From: Vandiemenella viatica
Lineage: Eukaryota > Arthropoda > Insecta > Orthoptera > Morabidae
Length of the DNA: 64,000 nt
NCBI GenBank assembly: GCA_031002005.1
Contig: CM061920.1
Location: 114,318,095-114,382,094 of the forward strand
Direction of reading: 5' to 3'
A program made the translations under genes and the position numbers. Shown here in pieces: positions 32,700 through 43,581 of this stretch; the stretch's first letter is position 1; every line of letters starts with the position of its first letter. A model generated the notes under the pieces. It ran no database searches. It was not told where the DNA came from and saw only the letters and a list, made by a program, of their open reading frames with translations.

Positions 32700-33100
32700 T
32701 GAGCTTGTCATTAGAAATATCTTTCATATAGCCCACTATAAGAGATTCACATGAATATCTTTGCCTAAAGCCAAGCTGTCAATTTGAAAATCAGTTTCAT
32801 TCCTCATAAACATTTTAATGTGCTTGGATATCAGTCTTTCCATTAATGTAGCTACCACTGATGTCCAACTGATCAGCATGTAAATTTTGTCTCTATTTGT
32901 CAACACTCCTTTATGTACTAGTACTACTATCACACTTTTCCCGACCCCTAGTAAGCAGCATGTATCCAGACTCGATCTAAATAACAATTCAAGATAAGGT
33001 ACAATGTCGCACCCTGACTTCTTTAAAACATTCCATAGTATTATATACACTATTACATTTATGCTATTATATTTTCTTAAATCCAGCATAATATTCTACG
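32700..33100 (-). pseudogene. LINE family X, start of RT, inverted (X5)
   Basis: The minus-strand frame 33089-32736 reads VPYLELLFRSSLDTCCLLGV, VIVVLVHKGVLTNRDKIYML, SWTSVVATLMERLISKHIK and SLALGKDIHVNLL. These match the first RT blocks (the pre-YRP helix, ISLTSV, MERLI and GFRQ) found in X2. It lies head-to-head with X6, which starts about 35 bases further on and continues the same protein on the other strand. Confidence 0.8.
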
Positions 33101-33134
33101 GATGAATTTCAAATTTTTCAGGCTGTTCATTTGT

Positions 33135-33380
33135 ATTCATGCTAAAACGGACATGGGAGACTAAATTGATAGTGTAGCAGTAGATCTTCCATTTGACAGA
33201 GTGATTTATAAAATGGTGGTTAACAAGGTAAAAATGGATGAATAAGGGATTTGCTGGGTTGGAGAATTCTTAAAAGGTAGAAAGCAAGGAGTTATGGTTT
33301 GAAATGCACTACCAAAATTAGAAGTGAAATTGGGGGTGCCACAGGGTACCTTATAATGACCGTTGTTATTCATTGTTCTA
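33135..33380 (+). pseudogene. LINE family X, RT palm, left part (X6a)
   Basis: Shifted frames give VAVDLPFDRVIYKMVVNKV, CWVGEFLKGRKQ and VKLGVPQGT, the RT palm blocks, then the sequence is cut by the mariner at 33381. The usual AFD motif reads PFD here. Confidence 0.8.
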
Positions 33381-33972
33381 CAAGGGGTGATCAAATGAAA
33401 AGGTATGAAACGATGTAAAAACGTAACGCATGTGCAGTAGAGAGCAGAGGCTCTTATCAAAAGTGGCGTCCAAATGATGCAGCAGTCCGTATGAGGATAG
33501 GATTCTTTGAGCACAGAAAAACCATTAAACCCAATGTATAATGTGAGACACTCCGATGCCTACGCAGGTCCATCAAGAACAAAATACCGGGGCTGCTCAC
33601 GGAGGGTGTGGTTCTGATCCATGATAATGCGTTCCCACACATCTCCAGAGTCACACACATGGAACTGGCCAAGTTCAAGTGGGAGACGTTGGACCATCCG
33701 CCCTACAGTCCGGACATGTCGCCCTGCGATTTCCATGTGTTTGGTCCACTGAAGAAACACCTGAAAGGGAAGCGCTTCAACTCGGACAACGTACTCAAGG
33801 ACGCTGTGAAGGCCTGGGTCTCATCACGGACACAGGAATTCTGGGAACAAGGAATCCTGCGGCTTGTTCATCAATGGGATCGTTGTGTTCACGCCTATGG
33901 TGTATATTTTGAATAAAGTCTCCATTTGTACCCACCGTGTCGTTTCGTACCTTTTCATTTGATCACCCCTTG
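33381..33972 (+). mobile_element. Tc1/mariner-type transposon, internally deleted, with TIRs and TA duplication
   Basis: The inverted ends CAAGGGGTGATCAAATGAAA are identical over the first 25 bases, and the arms continue to about 31 bases with one mismatch. TA flanks both ends (33379-33380 and 33973-33974), the target used by this superfamily. At 592 bp the element is about half the usual 1.3 kb. The LINE X frame continues across the site, so the insertion is younger than X6. Confidence 0.95.
33500..33916 (+). pseudogene. Mariner transposase, C-terminal catalytic part
   Basis: Mariner transposase cuts and pastes the element with a D,D,D catalytic triad. The remaining frame contains LRRSIKNKIPGLLTEGVVLI, then HDNAFPHIS (second catalytic D), LDHPPYSPDMSPCDFHVFG (third D in SPD-S-CDF), LKKHLKGKRF and WVSSRTQEFWEQGI to the end YGVYFE. 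The N-terminal paired-type DNA-binding domain and the first D are deleted, so it is inactive. The part from 33608 on is open, which suggests a recent insertion. Confidence 0.92.
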
Positions 33973-33974
33973 TA

Positions 33975-34625
33975 ATGAGTGATTGTGTTAATGGCTTTCA
34001 GTCAGAAGTTAAGTTGTTTGCAGATGAAACAATTTTATATAATAGAATCAAATTGGGAGAAGAATGGACAACTATAGGGTACCCTGGACAGGATATCTAG
34101 ATGGTTAGGTCAACATGGAATGAAGATAAATGCAAAGAAGAGTAACATACACAGATAACAAACTAAAGGTTGATTATGATTATTGAGAGGGGAAAGACAT
34201 GAAATATAAATACTTTGACATAACATTTGATATTATACTCAGCTGGATAGGACACATTACGCAGGTGTTAGGAAAAGGAATCCTTTACTTATTCTAGAGA
34301 GTGATGACAGAGTGTATCAGAGCAGTGATGGAATTGGGTTACAAAACTTTGTTCAAACTATTGTTTGAATACTGTAGTATAGTATGGGACTGAAATTTTG
34401 GGTACCAAATATAGGAGTTGGAGTGGGTGCAAACAAGGGCCGCTAGATTTGTCCACAGAAATTAATGCAATACTAAGGCAGTAGCTGTTATTATAAATGC
34501 TGAAAGAATTTAGAATTAAAATTTGTAGATGACAAAATTAGATGGTTTCAAGAAAAGGGAAAAATGGGTGATTAGGGAAATTGTCATCAGTGTGCTCTTC
34601 ATCACAATTAAATGTATTAAAACAC
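33975..34625 (+). pseudogene. LINE family X, FADD box to 3' end (X6b)
   Basis: After the mariner the frame goes on with SDCVNGFQSEVKLFADETILY, where the FADD box has become FADE, then WLGQHGMKINAKK, and a decayed C-terminus to TTGTCATCAGTGTGC and CACAATTAAATG, the X trailer. Confidence 0.82.
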
Positions 34626-35188
34626 AATAGTGGAGACTTTTAAATAATTTAAAATAATTTATTATTTATTTATATATTCTTTTATGTGGTACATGTCACC
34701 AAAAGTCATAATGTTACTGCTAACTTATCAGCTGGTGAGATTTTGTTTCAAAATTTATTGTGTTGTTTCACAATACCGGTGTTTGATTGACTAAATTTAG
34801 TAAAAGTTTGAAATCTGTGATGCTGATTCTCACACAATTCTTGCAACAAATTTGATTTTAAAAATTTACTTTACTTAATATATTACTCATCTATATAGCC
34901 ATTTTTTATACCATCATCTAGATTTTTTTTTCTATAACATGTAATCATAGACACTTAAAACAAGAAACCTTTCATTAGATGAAATTTTCAATTACTGGGC
35001 AATTAAAATTAAAATAATGATACTTTCTAATAATTGAGCAGGTTTGATACTTGTAAATACTGATGTAAAAAGTAGATTCATCCTCGTACATATCACTGAA
35101 GGGCTCATACAAGAGCTGATACAGGTCCTGGTACAAAATTCTAATACAAGTTCTGAATTTGTGTCAGATGTAAACATAGCCCAACACC
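34626..35188. other. No feature recognised
   Basis: AT-rich sequence without coding potential. An 82-codon plus-strand frame (35044-35292) runs into the MITE and is accidental. Confidence 0.45.
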
Positions 35189-35288
35189 CAGTGACAGATC
35201 CAGGAGGGTGGCTAGGGGGCTCAAGGCTCCCCCCCAAAAAAGTATCTAGGTCCACCCCTCCCAAACCAAAATCCTGCATCCGCCACTG
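35189..35288. mobile_element. 100-bp hAT-like MITE
   Basis: Ends CAGTGACAGATCCAGGA and TCCTGCATCCGCCACTG form an imperfect 17-bp inverted repeat (CAGTGGCGGATCC type, widespread in hAT elements). Flanking octamers CCAACACC (35181-35188) and CTAACACA (35289-35296) agree at six of eight positions, which fits an aged 8-bp duplication. It has no coding capacity. Confidence 0.8.
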
Positions 35289-35296
35289 CTAACACA

Positions 35297-37138
35297 CGAG
35301 TGGCTGATAGATGTATTTTGCATGAAGCAAGGACACAATACTTTCCATAAGCTCCATCTGAATTTTAAAGGCAAATAGAATTAGTGAAAGAAACTGCCAA
35401 CAGCATGGGTAAGGATTGATAGTTGTGTACACACAAAGGAAGTCACAAGGTAACTAAGGAGTCAAGGTCAACAGTCAGAAAATTTATACATTTGGACGAG
35501 CATTACACAGAGACATAGCAGAATCAAATTCAGGAACTTCTCCCAGGACTATGAAGCTGACCACACTCATCTAACTTCTGCCAAAGACACTGTAGGAACT
35601 AGTATCCAGATACAATGTGGGCATAGTATATTGTATGGAATCTACCAGTGCCTCTTATGTATGCTTCCATTCTATGAAAGTGATAGTAAATATACTTTTG
35701 TGGCAGAAGTACTTGTAATGGAACATAACGTAAACCTTCTATAACTTAGGGGAATGTAGCAAGTCAAGTGTATAGCATTTCAGTTAAATTGTATAAAGAT
35801 GAATTAGGTACTGAAGTAGTTTTTTGAGCTAAAACTGGACTGGTATCGGTTGATGTAGGTATACCAAACGTGTAATGCCAAATGCCAAAAACATTCACAC
35901 TAGTTCTAAAAATAGTTACAAGAACCTTGGTATATGGATCATAGGGAAGGAAAATGATTTCAAGTCATAATTTTATTAACAAAGTTTTGAATAAATGTAG
36001 TAAGATAGTTGAGTGATGTCATGACGCTATGGCGAGACGAGTTAAACAATAGAATTTTGGAGAAGACAATAAAACAGCCTGTAAATGAGTAAATAAAAGA
36101 GATCTAACTAATACATGGTATTACTAGCACATAAACTAGTGATAGTACCAAGCTTTGAAAATAATATATAACAGGAGGTATTGCCATGACCAAACATTAC
36201 CAGAGTTGTAGATAACTTTTAAGTCTGAGTTATGACCGTAAATGTTGCCTATGGTGCAGATTTTCTTTTCTGTCTTTCAGTCACCTTCTAGTTATTAACC
36301 TTAACTAGCAAAGGTAGGTGATGCAAAATAAAACCACTGTAGCCTCACTCAAGTAAATTTAACAACATGGTATTCTTCAGAAAAATTTACAAAGTCTGTT
36401 GAACAATCTGAGAAATCGGACCTTATTTTCCAAAATAATGATTGAAAATTTGGATCAGTAAATCCATGCATGGTCAACTCCCATAACCCCTTAACTGAAA
36501 TCAGCTACATGGGAGAGAAGCATGAACGCTTTCAAAATTTTCAAAGATGGATGCCGAAATTATTACTTCCTGTATCGCTTGCTGCCTTGTTCCTACATGT
36601 CATGCCAAAACTGACAATAAGAAGTTTGTGGTTACCACTTTAATGGACTGCGATGACTAACCCCCACCCCTTCTTCTGGAAGTTCTTTTATAGCTGTGGT
36701 CTGGGAATCCAGAAATTTCCGGGTTCTCACAAATTACCCGGATCTTTTCGAAATAATTTTTCTCCCAATCAACTTGAAATTTTTATGGTGTTTAGTCCAA
36801 GGGCTAGATGTCAAAATCAATCCTATTCAAAATTATGTATCTTCAATAGTTTAACCACAAAAAATTGTTAAAGTGGTTAATTTTGAAATGTCTCTCACGT
36901 TCAGAGTTTTAAGCTATCAAGCTGAAACTGGTTTTAAAATGATTTGTAGGATTATCTCTTTCTTTTGATGTATAAACAGGCCTAACTACTACTCCCGAAC
37001 TTAACGTACTAAAAAATGTGAAACTTAAAAAATCGATATCTTCAAAAGTATTGAGATTACAGCGCTAAAATGTGATTTAAATGATTCTGCATCAAAATTC
37101 CTATAAGGTAGGTATACTATCCAACTACAATAATATTT
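35297..37138. other. No gene seen
   Basis: AT-rich. From about 36650 on, stretches such as TCAACTTGAAATTTTTATGG and AAAATCGATATCTTCAAAAG recur in loosely similar form, suggesting a strongly decayed repeat, but no period can be fixed by eye. Confidence 0.4.
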
Positions 37139-37314
37139 TTTTCATATCTTTCCTATGTTTAGGAAATTTTCACCCTCCATCTTAAAGAATTACTTTATAC
37201 AATTCAGCTTTTAATTGTTGTTACTTTACTTTTTTTCAATTCTGCCCAAATTACTGCACTGATTTCAATAAAAATTAATGTTTTTACTCAGAAAAATATA
37301 CTTTCTATTAATTA
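37139..37314 (+). repeat. Direct repeat, copy 1 (about 176 bp)
   Basis: Begins TTCATATCTTTCCTATGTTT and ends ACTTTCTATTAATTA. It matches 37811-37990 with about a dozen and a half differences. The second copy lies between the arms of an inverted repeat, and this one does not. Confidence 0.85.
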
Positions 37315-37737
37315 TAGTTTCCTCTCTGAATTTAGCCCGGATTTGAAATGTAACAACCACGTTTTTTGACAAAATCATCATCTTCCTATAAAAACAATAT
37401 TTAGCATTTACCTAAAAGTTTCAATCTTTTACATAATAAGTAATAAAAATTTACGCATCTTTTAGGCCATAAATCATTCTTCTATGTTTAAAACTGTGGC
37501 TTCAGGAATTTTTTTATCTTATTTTACGGCTTACAAAAAATGTGTTTGCTTAAACGAAAACCGATATCTCTTCAGTGAAATTTTGTATCTGCTAAGTTAC
37601 CTATTTTGTTTTGCTTCTTGTGTCCTAAAGTACCTCTGAAAATGAATGCAACATTTCTATTAACAAACAGGCAGAATCCTATCTATTGGTAATGTTTACA
37701 GGATGTAATCGTAGGCTTCCGCAGCCAGAGTCAGTTG

Positions 37738-38102
37738 ATTCTTGGCTGACCGGGTGGCTCCCCATCATGTTTCTTGAAACCGACGTTTTGACCCTCATTC
37801 TGGGGTCTTCTTTCATATCTTTCCTATGTTTAGGGAATTTTCACCCTCGCTCTTAAAGACTTACTTTTTACGATTCAGCTTTTAATCGTATTTGTTGTTA
37901 ATTTACTTTTTCGATTCTGCCCAAAGTACTGCATGGATTTCAATAAAAATTAATGTGTTTTACTCAGAAAAATATACTTTCTATTAATTAGACCACTCAC
38001 TGACCGAAGACGCAGTTTTGCCCTGGAAGAAGACCCCAGAATGAGGGTCGAAACATCGGTTTCAAGAAACATGATGTGGCGCCACCCGGACAGCCAAGAA
38101 TC
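37738..38102. repeat. Inverted-repeat structure, 75-bp arms around a duplicated segment
   Basis: Arm 37738-37812 (GATTCTTGGCTGACCGGGTG to GGGGTCTTCT) is the near-exact inverse of 38028-38102. The interior 37811-37990 is the second copy of the direct repeat at 37139-37314. The arm contains, on the strand read from 38021, GGAAGAAGACCCC..GGGTCGAAACATC, a stem flanked by GAAGA and GAAAC. This is reminiscent of the hammerhead-like motif in terminal repeats of Penelope-like retroelements. No coding part is present. Confidence 0.75.
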
Positions 38103-39134
38103 AAATGTTTACAGGATGTTACCACCTCATATCACCCTCTACCTCTACTTAACCCTTTAAAACTGTAAACAAGTGACTTTAAATATACTTTATAATGGAA
38201 TTGCTGCTAGCTCGACATTCTCTGAACAAATTTTGTTGATGTAATGACAAAAATTAGGTTATATTACAATATTAATAATAGAAATTGTATTACTCTCCTA
38301 TAAAAAGAGGAAATAAAATAATTTTCAGATAGGAAAACAGGGAATTCAAAATAAAAGAATGAAATGATAACAGATAAATAAATAATAATAGTCTTCACAG
38401 TAAAATGACAAAATTTAAATGTTATACATTACGGGCAGACGGATGATTCTAAATGATTTTTATTTCAAGAGATTTCGAAAATGGCATACTGATTAAAAGA
38501 AAGAGCATAAAAATCCCTTTTAAATACATTAACAGACAAACAAGTTTTAAATTATTACAAATAAAAATGACTGAGCAAAAATACAACACAAGAACAAAGT
38601 AACTCACATAAAAAAAAAAGTTTTTGGATTAAAATGGGATGCTAAACTGAAATAGATGGAAAAAGTAATTTTGCAAAACAAAAACTTTATGAGAGGTTAA
38701 TTATTTTTGAAATAAAGTAAAGATAACTTAACAAGCCTACTACTTAATAAATTAATCCCAAACTAGTGTGAATATGAGACAGAATGTCATAGATAAAAAT
38801 GCAGGAAATATTTCAGTCTAAGACATGTAAAATTTTTATAAAAATAAGTTATATTTTTGTACCATGGGAACATAGGATCTCGGTATTTTGCAGTGAAAAT
38901 TGGTTCACCACTGTTCTGGAAGCATTCGAGATGAGAGTAGGAAAAGGAGCAGGAACAAGCCTGGTTATGGCAGTTGGTGACCAAATATCAAGCATTACAG
39001 GTGAATTATGTCAGGGTCATCATGGTGCAAGTGCAGTTCTGGACTTATTTTTATTTGTGAGGAAGCATTTTATTGTGATATATCAGTCCATCACTTGTTG
39101 GGGGAATGATATGGGGATGAACCAGTAAAGTTGA
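38103..39134. other. No gene supported
   Basis: A 109-codon plus-strand frame (38799-39128) has no domain. The remaining DNA is AT-rich. Confidence 0.4.
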
Positions 39135-40351
39135 GATTAGTAGTTCAGATAAGATAAAAAGTGTTTGGAACATTATTAAAAGAGAAACAACTGTATCATC
39201 CCTTGAAAATAAACCTATATCTATAAGCATCAATGAAAAAACTTGTAAATGACCCCACTTGTGTAGGAAGTGCTTTCAATAACTACTTCTTAACAGTTGC
39301 TGAAAAAATAGAAGGAAAATATATTGGGAATATGGATGCTATAGCAATACTTAAATCCTTGTCACCAAAAACAGCACGTATATGTCTATTTACCACCAGT
39401 AAAAATTGAAATTGTAAAAAATTATTAAATCCCTCAAAAATAAAAAGTCATTTGGTTATGATGAGGTTTTGACCCATGTAGTGAAACAATGTAACACCAG
39501 CATTAGTAGAGTTATTAGTCATATTTGTAATAGCTCTTTTGAAGAAGGTACATTCCCTGACTCACTCAAGAAGTCAATAATCAAACCACTTTATAAAAAG
39601 AGTGATAGATACCTCAAAGATTGAGAATTACAGACCAATATCACTTCTACCAGCATTTTCAAAAATCTCTGAAAAAGCTATGTACAAAATGTTGTATGCA
39701 CATCTACAAAAGAAGACCTACTCAGTACAGTTTGGTTTTGGACAAGGCATTTCAATAGATTCAGCAATTTTTGCTTTTGTAAACAGCATACTGGAATCAA
39801 TGGATAAAAAATTAAATTCCCAAGGTATATTCTGTGATCTTGCTAACGCTTTTAACTGTGTTGATCATGAGATTCTACTAGGTAAATTAATTACTATGGA
39901 GTTAGTGGTAAGCCAGGACATTGGTTCAAATCATACCTGGAAAATAGAAAGCAATGTGTATCACTGAAAGATGCTAATACAGGAGATGTTATAAACTCAA
40001 AATGGGGTATAGTTAAATGTGGGGTGCCTCAGGGTTCAATTCTTGGCCCTCTGCTGTTCTTAATCTATATAAATCATCTCTCACATATACTAGGTGATAA
40101 GGAACACATGGTGCTCTTTGCAGATGATACTAGCATATTGCTGAAAGACCCATCAGCACAAAACCTCGAAAACACAGCAAATGATGCTATAAAGAAAATT
40201 AATAGGTGGTTTAATGCCAACAAACTAATACTTAATGTAGAAAAGACACAGTTACTTTAGTTTGTTACAAAAAATAAAACAAAGGACAGCTATAATGTGA
40301 TATCTGTAGGAAAAGCAATCAATGAAAGCAGTTTCACAAAATTCCTGGGTG

Positions 40352-40378
40352 TATATATATATATATAATATATATATA
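40352..40378. repeat. (TA)n microsatellite inside LINE Y2
   Basis: TATATATATATATATA runs interrupted once by AA. It interrupts the RT frame between the FADD box and the thumb. Confidence 0.85.
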
Positions 40379-41106
40379 ACAAATTGAATTGGAAACAACA
40401 TATTCAACAATTTCTTAAAAAACTGAATTCTGCAAAATTTCATTGAGGGTAATATCTAGAATAGCTAATATAGAAACCAGAAAGTTAGTATATTTTGCAT
40501 ATTTTCATTCCCTGCTCACTTATGGCATCTCATTCTGGGTAAACTCATCACAAGCACAGAAGGTATTTAAATTGCAAAAGCGTGCTGTAAGAACTATTTG
40601 TGGAGCAAGCCCACAGACGTCGTGCAGAAATCTATTTAAAAACCTGAGTGTACTAACAATGCCAGCACAGTATGTATACTCCGTACTGTCATTTGTAGTG
40701 GAAAATCCTGAACACTTCAATCTTAATGCTGACATACATAGCCATAATACTAGGAATATAATATTCACAAGGATTACAAATCACTGTCAACTGTACAGAA
40801 AGGGTTAAAATTTACTGGAGCTTCCTTATTCAATGTTTCACCGACAGAAATTAAATGTTATCTACAAAAACCCAACTACTTTAAGTCCAAACTGAAAGAG
40901 TTTCTGCTTCAGAACCCATTTTACTCTGTGAAAGAATTTTCTTCTTGGAATTTGGTAACTAAGAATGACTGATAAAATACTATATATGGTATATGGAAGG
41001 GAAAGGGGAAAAAGTTGTCCACAATTACTAAAATGATGTATGGTTTTTCTTTCTGTTGAAACCTTTGACAAATGAAGTAATTACACTGTTTACAAAATTT
41101 CACTCA

Positions 41107-41510
41107 TATATAGTAACTAACATGGGATAGCATGCACTCAAAAACTGCTATGAAAAATTATCATACTAACAGGTTTTTAAGTAATTGACTGCCTATGAAT
41201 TGTTGGTAATATAATTGATATTGTTAATAGGTGTGTGTACTGTTTCACATAAATAGCAAATAACATGATATAATATGTAGTCCCAAATTACAGTGAAACT
41301 TATCATGGTAACTGGTTGGTAAGAAAATAACTGGTCATTAGATGCTGGTAACAAGTGTATACACTGTTCCACATAAGTATTAATTAACTTGGGATTGTAT
41401 TTGTAGATTACAGGAGATATTGGTTATACTAATGGGTTGTAGCTAACTTGTTGTCTATTATCAATTATACAGTAACATTGACATTACTAATAAGTGTATG
41501 TACTGTTCCA
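41107..41510 (+). repeat. Tandem repeats in the 3' UTR of LINE Y2
   Basis: Three units share GTGTRTACTGTTYCACAT near 41231, 41355 and 41496, and AACATGGGAT/AACTTGGGATT-type words in between. Spacing is about 124 and 141 bases. LINE 3' ends often carry repeats or microsatellites that take part in RT recognition. That role is inference here. Confidence 0.65.
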
Positions 41511-41570
41511 CATCCCCGAGATTACTCTCACATGGGATCAAAGTGAACATATCTATCTATCTATCTATCT

Positions 41571-41665
41571 AGGTGGAAGAACTGGTTTATAAAACTTCGG
41601 TCAGACCATTGCATGACTATGGTGGCCTAGTATTGAACCCACATTTTGGGAATACAAGTTTGTAA
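41571..41665 (+). pseudogene. LINE family X, thumb fragment (X7a)
   Basis: VYKTSVRPLHDYGG, then a PHFG block, corresponds to GYKxxVRPLLEYGGVVWDPHF in X3 and X8. The sequence then leaves family X and returns at 43800. Confidence 0.75.
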
Positions 41666-41689
41666 CATATCTACAAGCTCACCAAAAGC

Positions 41690-42840
41690 ATTTCCACATC
41701 CTATTCCCAGTAATTACATAGAAATTTCAGGTAAAGAAGTTTTTCAACCTTAACAGATTTTGTTGTATTCATTTCCACTAATAAAACTGATCATAAGAAT
41801 CATTTTAAAGTGTATTCATTACACCCAGAAAGGTTTAGTTTAAGAGATATTTGATTTGTTTACATTTTTAAGACATGTGCTCAGTGAGGACTAACTCCTA
41901 ATCTTTGAAATAACTTGAAACCACATAAAGTTACAGGTGATCTTTTATCAGCTGCTATATTCAGCACCATCTAGAGTATTTTGAACATAAAAGTCAAGTA
42001 ATTAGGCAAAATATAATTCAGGCTTTTAATAAAAATAAAGAAATCGAAATTTTGACTGAAAGAGATAAAAATAAGACATTTATACCAGAAGATAGAGCAA
42101 ATTAAGAGGGTTAAAAATATATATAGGTTCCTGTAGAAAGTTTAAATATTTATAAGATAAACACGATTTTTTTAAATAGATTGTCATGATTGTTAGGAAA
42201 AGTGTACCAAGGCTGATGGGCCAATGATTTAAGAGGATTTAAAATTAATTTGATAGGAACCCTTTTGAAAACAAAACCAAATTGGAATAGATAGAATAAG
42301 ATATCAAGAAGCCCAGGTATTAGTTACGAATTAAACTATGAAGTACATTTGGAGATAATATTTTTTGAAGGTATTTGCTGAAGTCAAAAGGTCAAATGAG
42401 CCAGTAAATAGAAGGCAATGTGCGTCGTAATGTTCCTCAGTTTTCCAGCAGATTTCAAACTGTTAACTTCATGTTGTAACGTGCTGCTGGCTCCACGTGG
42501 TTAGGAGTCGTAATCTATTTTAAAATGCCGTAGTCATACTTTCGTTTAAGTTAGGGGTCATGATAAAACTTTGTCTCGTCTCGTGTCAATGTGCTTTACC
42601 TACAATCACCTATGGAACTGTTGTCTGATGCTTTATTTATCATTCTGGTACCGACTTTGTATGGAGGAACTTTTTTTAAGAATTTAAGTATTTTGTGACT
42701 TTATAACTGTGTCAAGTGAACTTATTTCAATTTACCCTTCATGTTTGTGGTTTATTTACAAACGTGTGGTAACTGCTTCAATTAAATCTTGAAGGTACTA
42801 GAAGACTACTGCGGTCACAAACATTTTTGTTCTCAATTAA
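41690..42840 (+). repeat. LTR-like dispersed repeat, copy 1
   Basis: Shared with 55251-56390 in the same orientation: CATTTCCACTAATAAAAC/CATTTCCACGGTGAAAAC, AATCATTTTAAAGTGTATTC, AAGTACATTTGGAGATA, CTATGGAACTGTTGTCTGATG and ATTCTGGTACCGA. No coding sequence. Length of about 1.1 kb, no internal frame and promoter-like words in the other copy make a solo LTR the best guess, but TG/CA ends and a target duplication were not pinned down. Confidence 0.6.
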
Positions 42841-43580
42841 GGGAGAGTGTTGCTTATCCACAGTATTCACTTACAAGGTGTTGGAGGGGACACAAAGACG
42901 GTGTGGAAAGACAGTATGAAACCATGCGTATTATGTGTAAAGCTTAAAATCGTAACAAAGCATTGTCAAGTGCAGAGATGCGCAGAGCAAAAGTAATTGT
43001 TGGAGTTAGTCTGCTACGAGCCGCCGAAGCATTTAGTCAGGAGTAGGCCACTAACGTAGTTCGCTTTAAGTTTAAATGCACCCCCTGTATTAAGTAGGCT
43101 GCTGCACTTTGCACTATGGTAGAGTAGATGAAAAGTTTGAGTTAGTCTGTAACGGGCCACTGAAGTAGACGGTAGCAAGTTGGCTGTGTACCATGAATTA
43201 TTGTTGGAGCAGACACCACAGTAACTAAATGGTATTTGCAAGTTGCTAAATGAAAGTGCGTCATGACAGTTGATGAGCTGAAGGGTTGTGACATAGTGTA
43301 TAGACTAAGCAAACAAAAACTTTGTTCAGAACCTGCAGTTTGAAGAGATGAAGTGCCGTATTGTCTTATCCATGGTCAAAATGAATAAGTAAATTTATTG
43401 GTGATGGTGGGTATGTACTTATGAATTGGTGAATAAATCTGAAGTGAATTTAAAGGGGACCGTATGATTTAGTAAAATTAGAACCTGCAACCAGGAAACA
43501 ATCAAACCCAATTATTACCCCACCAAACTCATTATCACCCACCAACACATGTGTTGTGGTGTGCAAGCTCATTGAATCGT
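42841..43580. other. Insert sequence between LTR-like repeat and SINE
   Basis: Two passages, at about 43000-43050 and 43138-43180, share GAGTTAGTCTGCTACGAG/GAGTTAGTCTGTAACGGG and the following GCC.C(C/T)GAAG, an internal duplication about 135 bases apart. No domain is recognised. Confidence 0.45.
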
Positions 43581-43581
43581 T

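Larger units (their letters stand above)
39135..41570 (+). pseudogene. LINE family Y, endonuclease-RT linker to 3' end (Y2)
   Basis: The polymerase can be followed through most of its length: SSDKIKSVWNIIKRET and VGSAFNNYFLTVAEKIE (linker), IENYRPISLLPAFSKISEKAM (39602-39967), VQFGFGQGISIDSAIFAFVN, ILESMDKKL and IFCDLANAFNCVDHE (catalytic D replaced by N: AFN), then PQGSILGPLLFLIYINHLS and VLFADDTSILLK (40024-40260, FADD intact). The C-terminal block (40443-40808) has YFAYFHSLLTYGISFWVNSS, FKLQKRAVRTICGAS and IHSHNTRN. The 3' UTR carries three ~125-140-bp repeats (41107-41510) and ends in a TATC microsatellite (41548-41570). It belongs to the same broad group as Y1 and Y3. Confidence 0.88.

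Noticed and set aside
36653..36871. 72-codon ORF beginning MTNPHPFFWKFF
   Set aside because: No family resemblance, no splice context, and it lies in decayed repeat-like DNA.
38799..39128. 109-codon ORF before LINE Y2
   Set aside because: No domain; it ends where the LINE linker begins and could be accidental or the decayed upstream part of the LINE.
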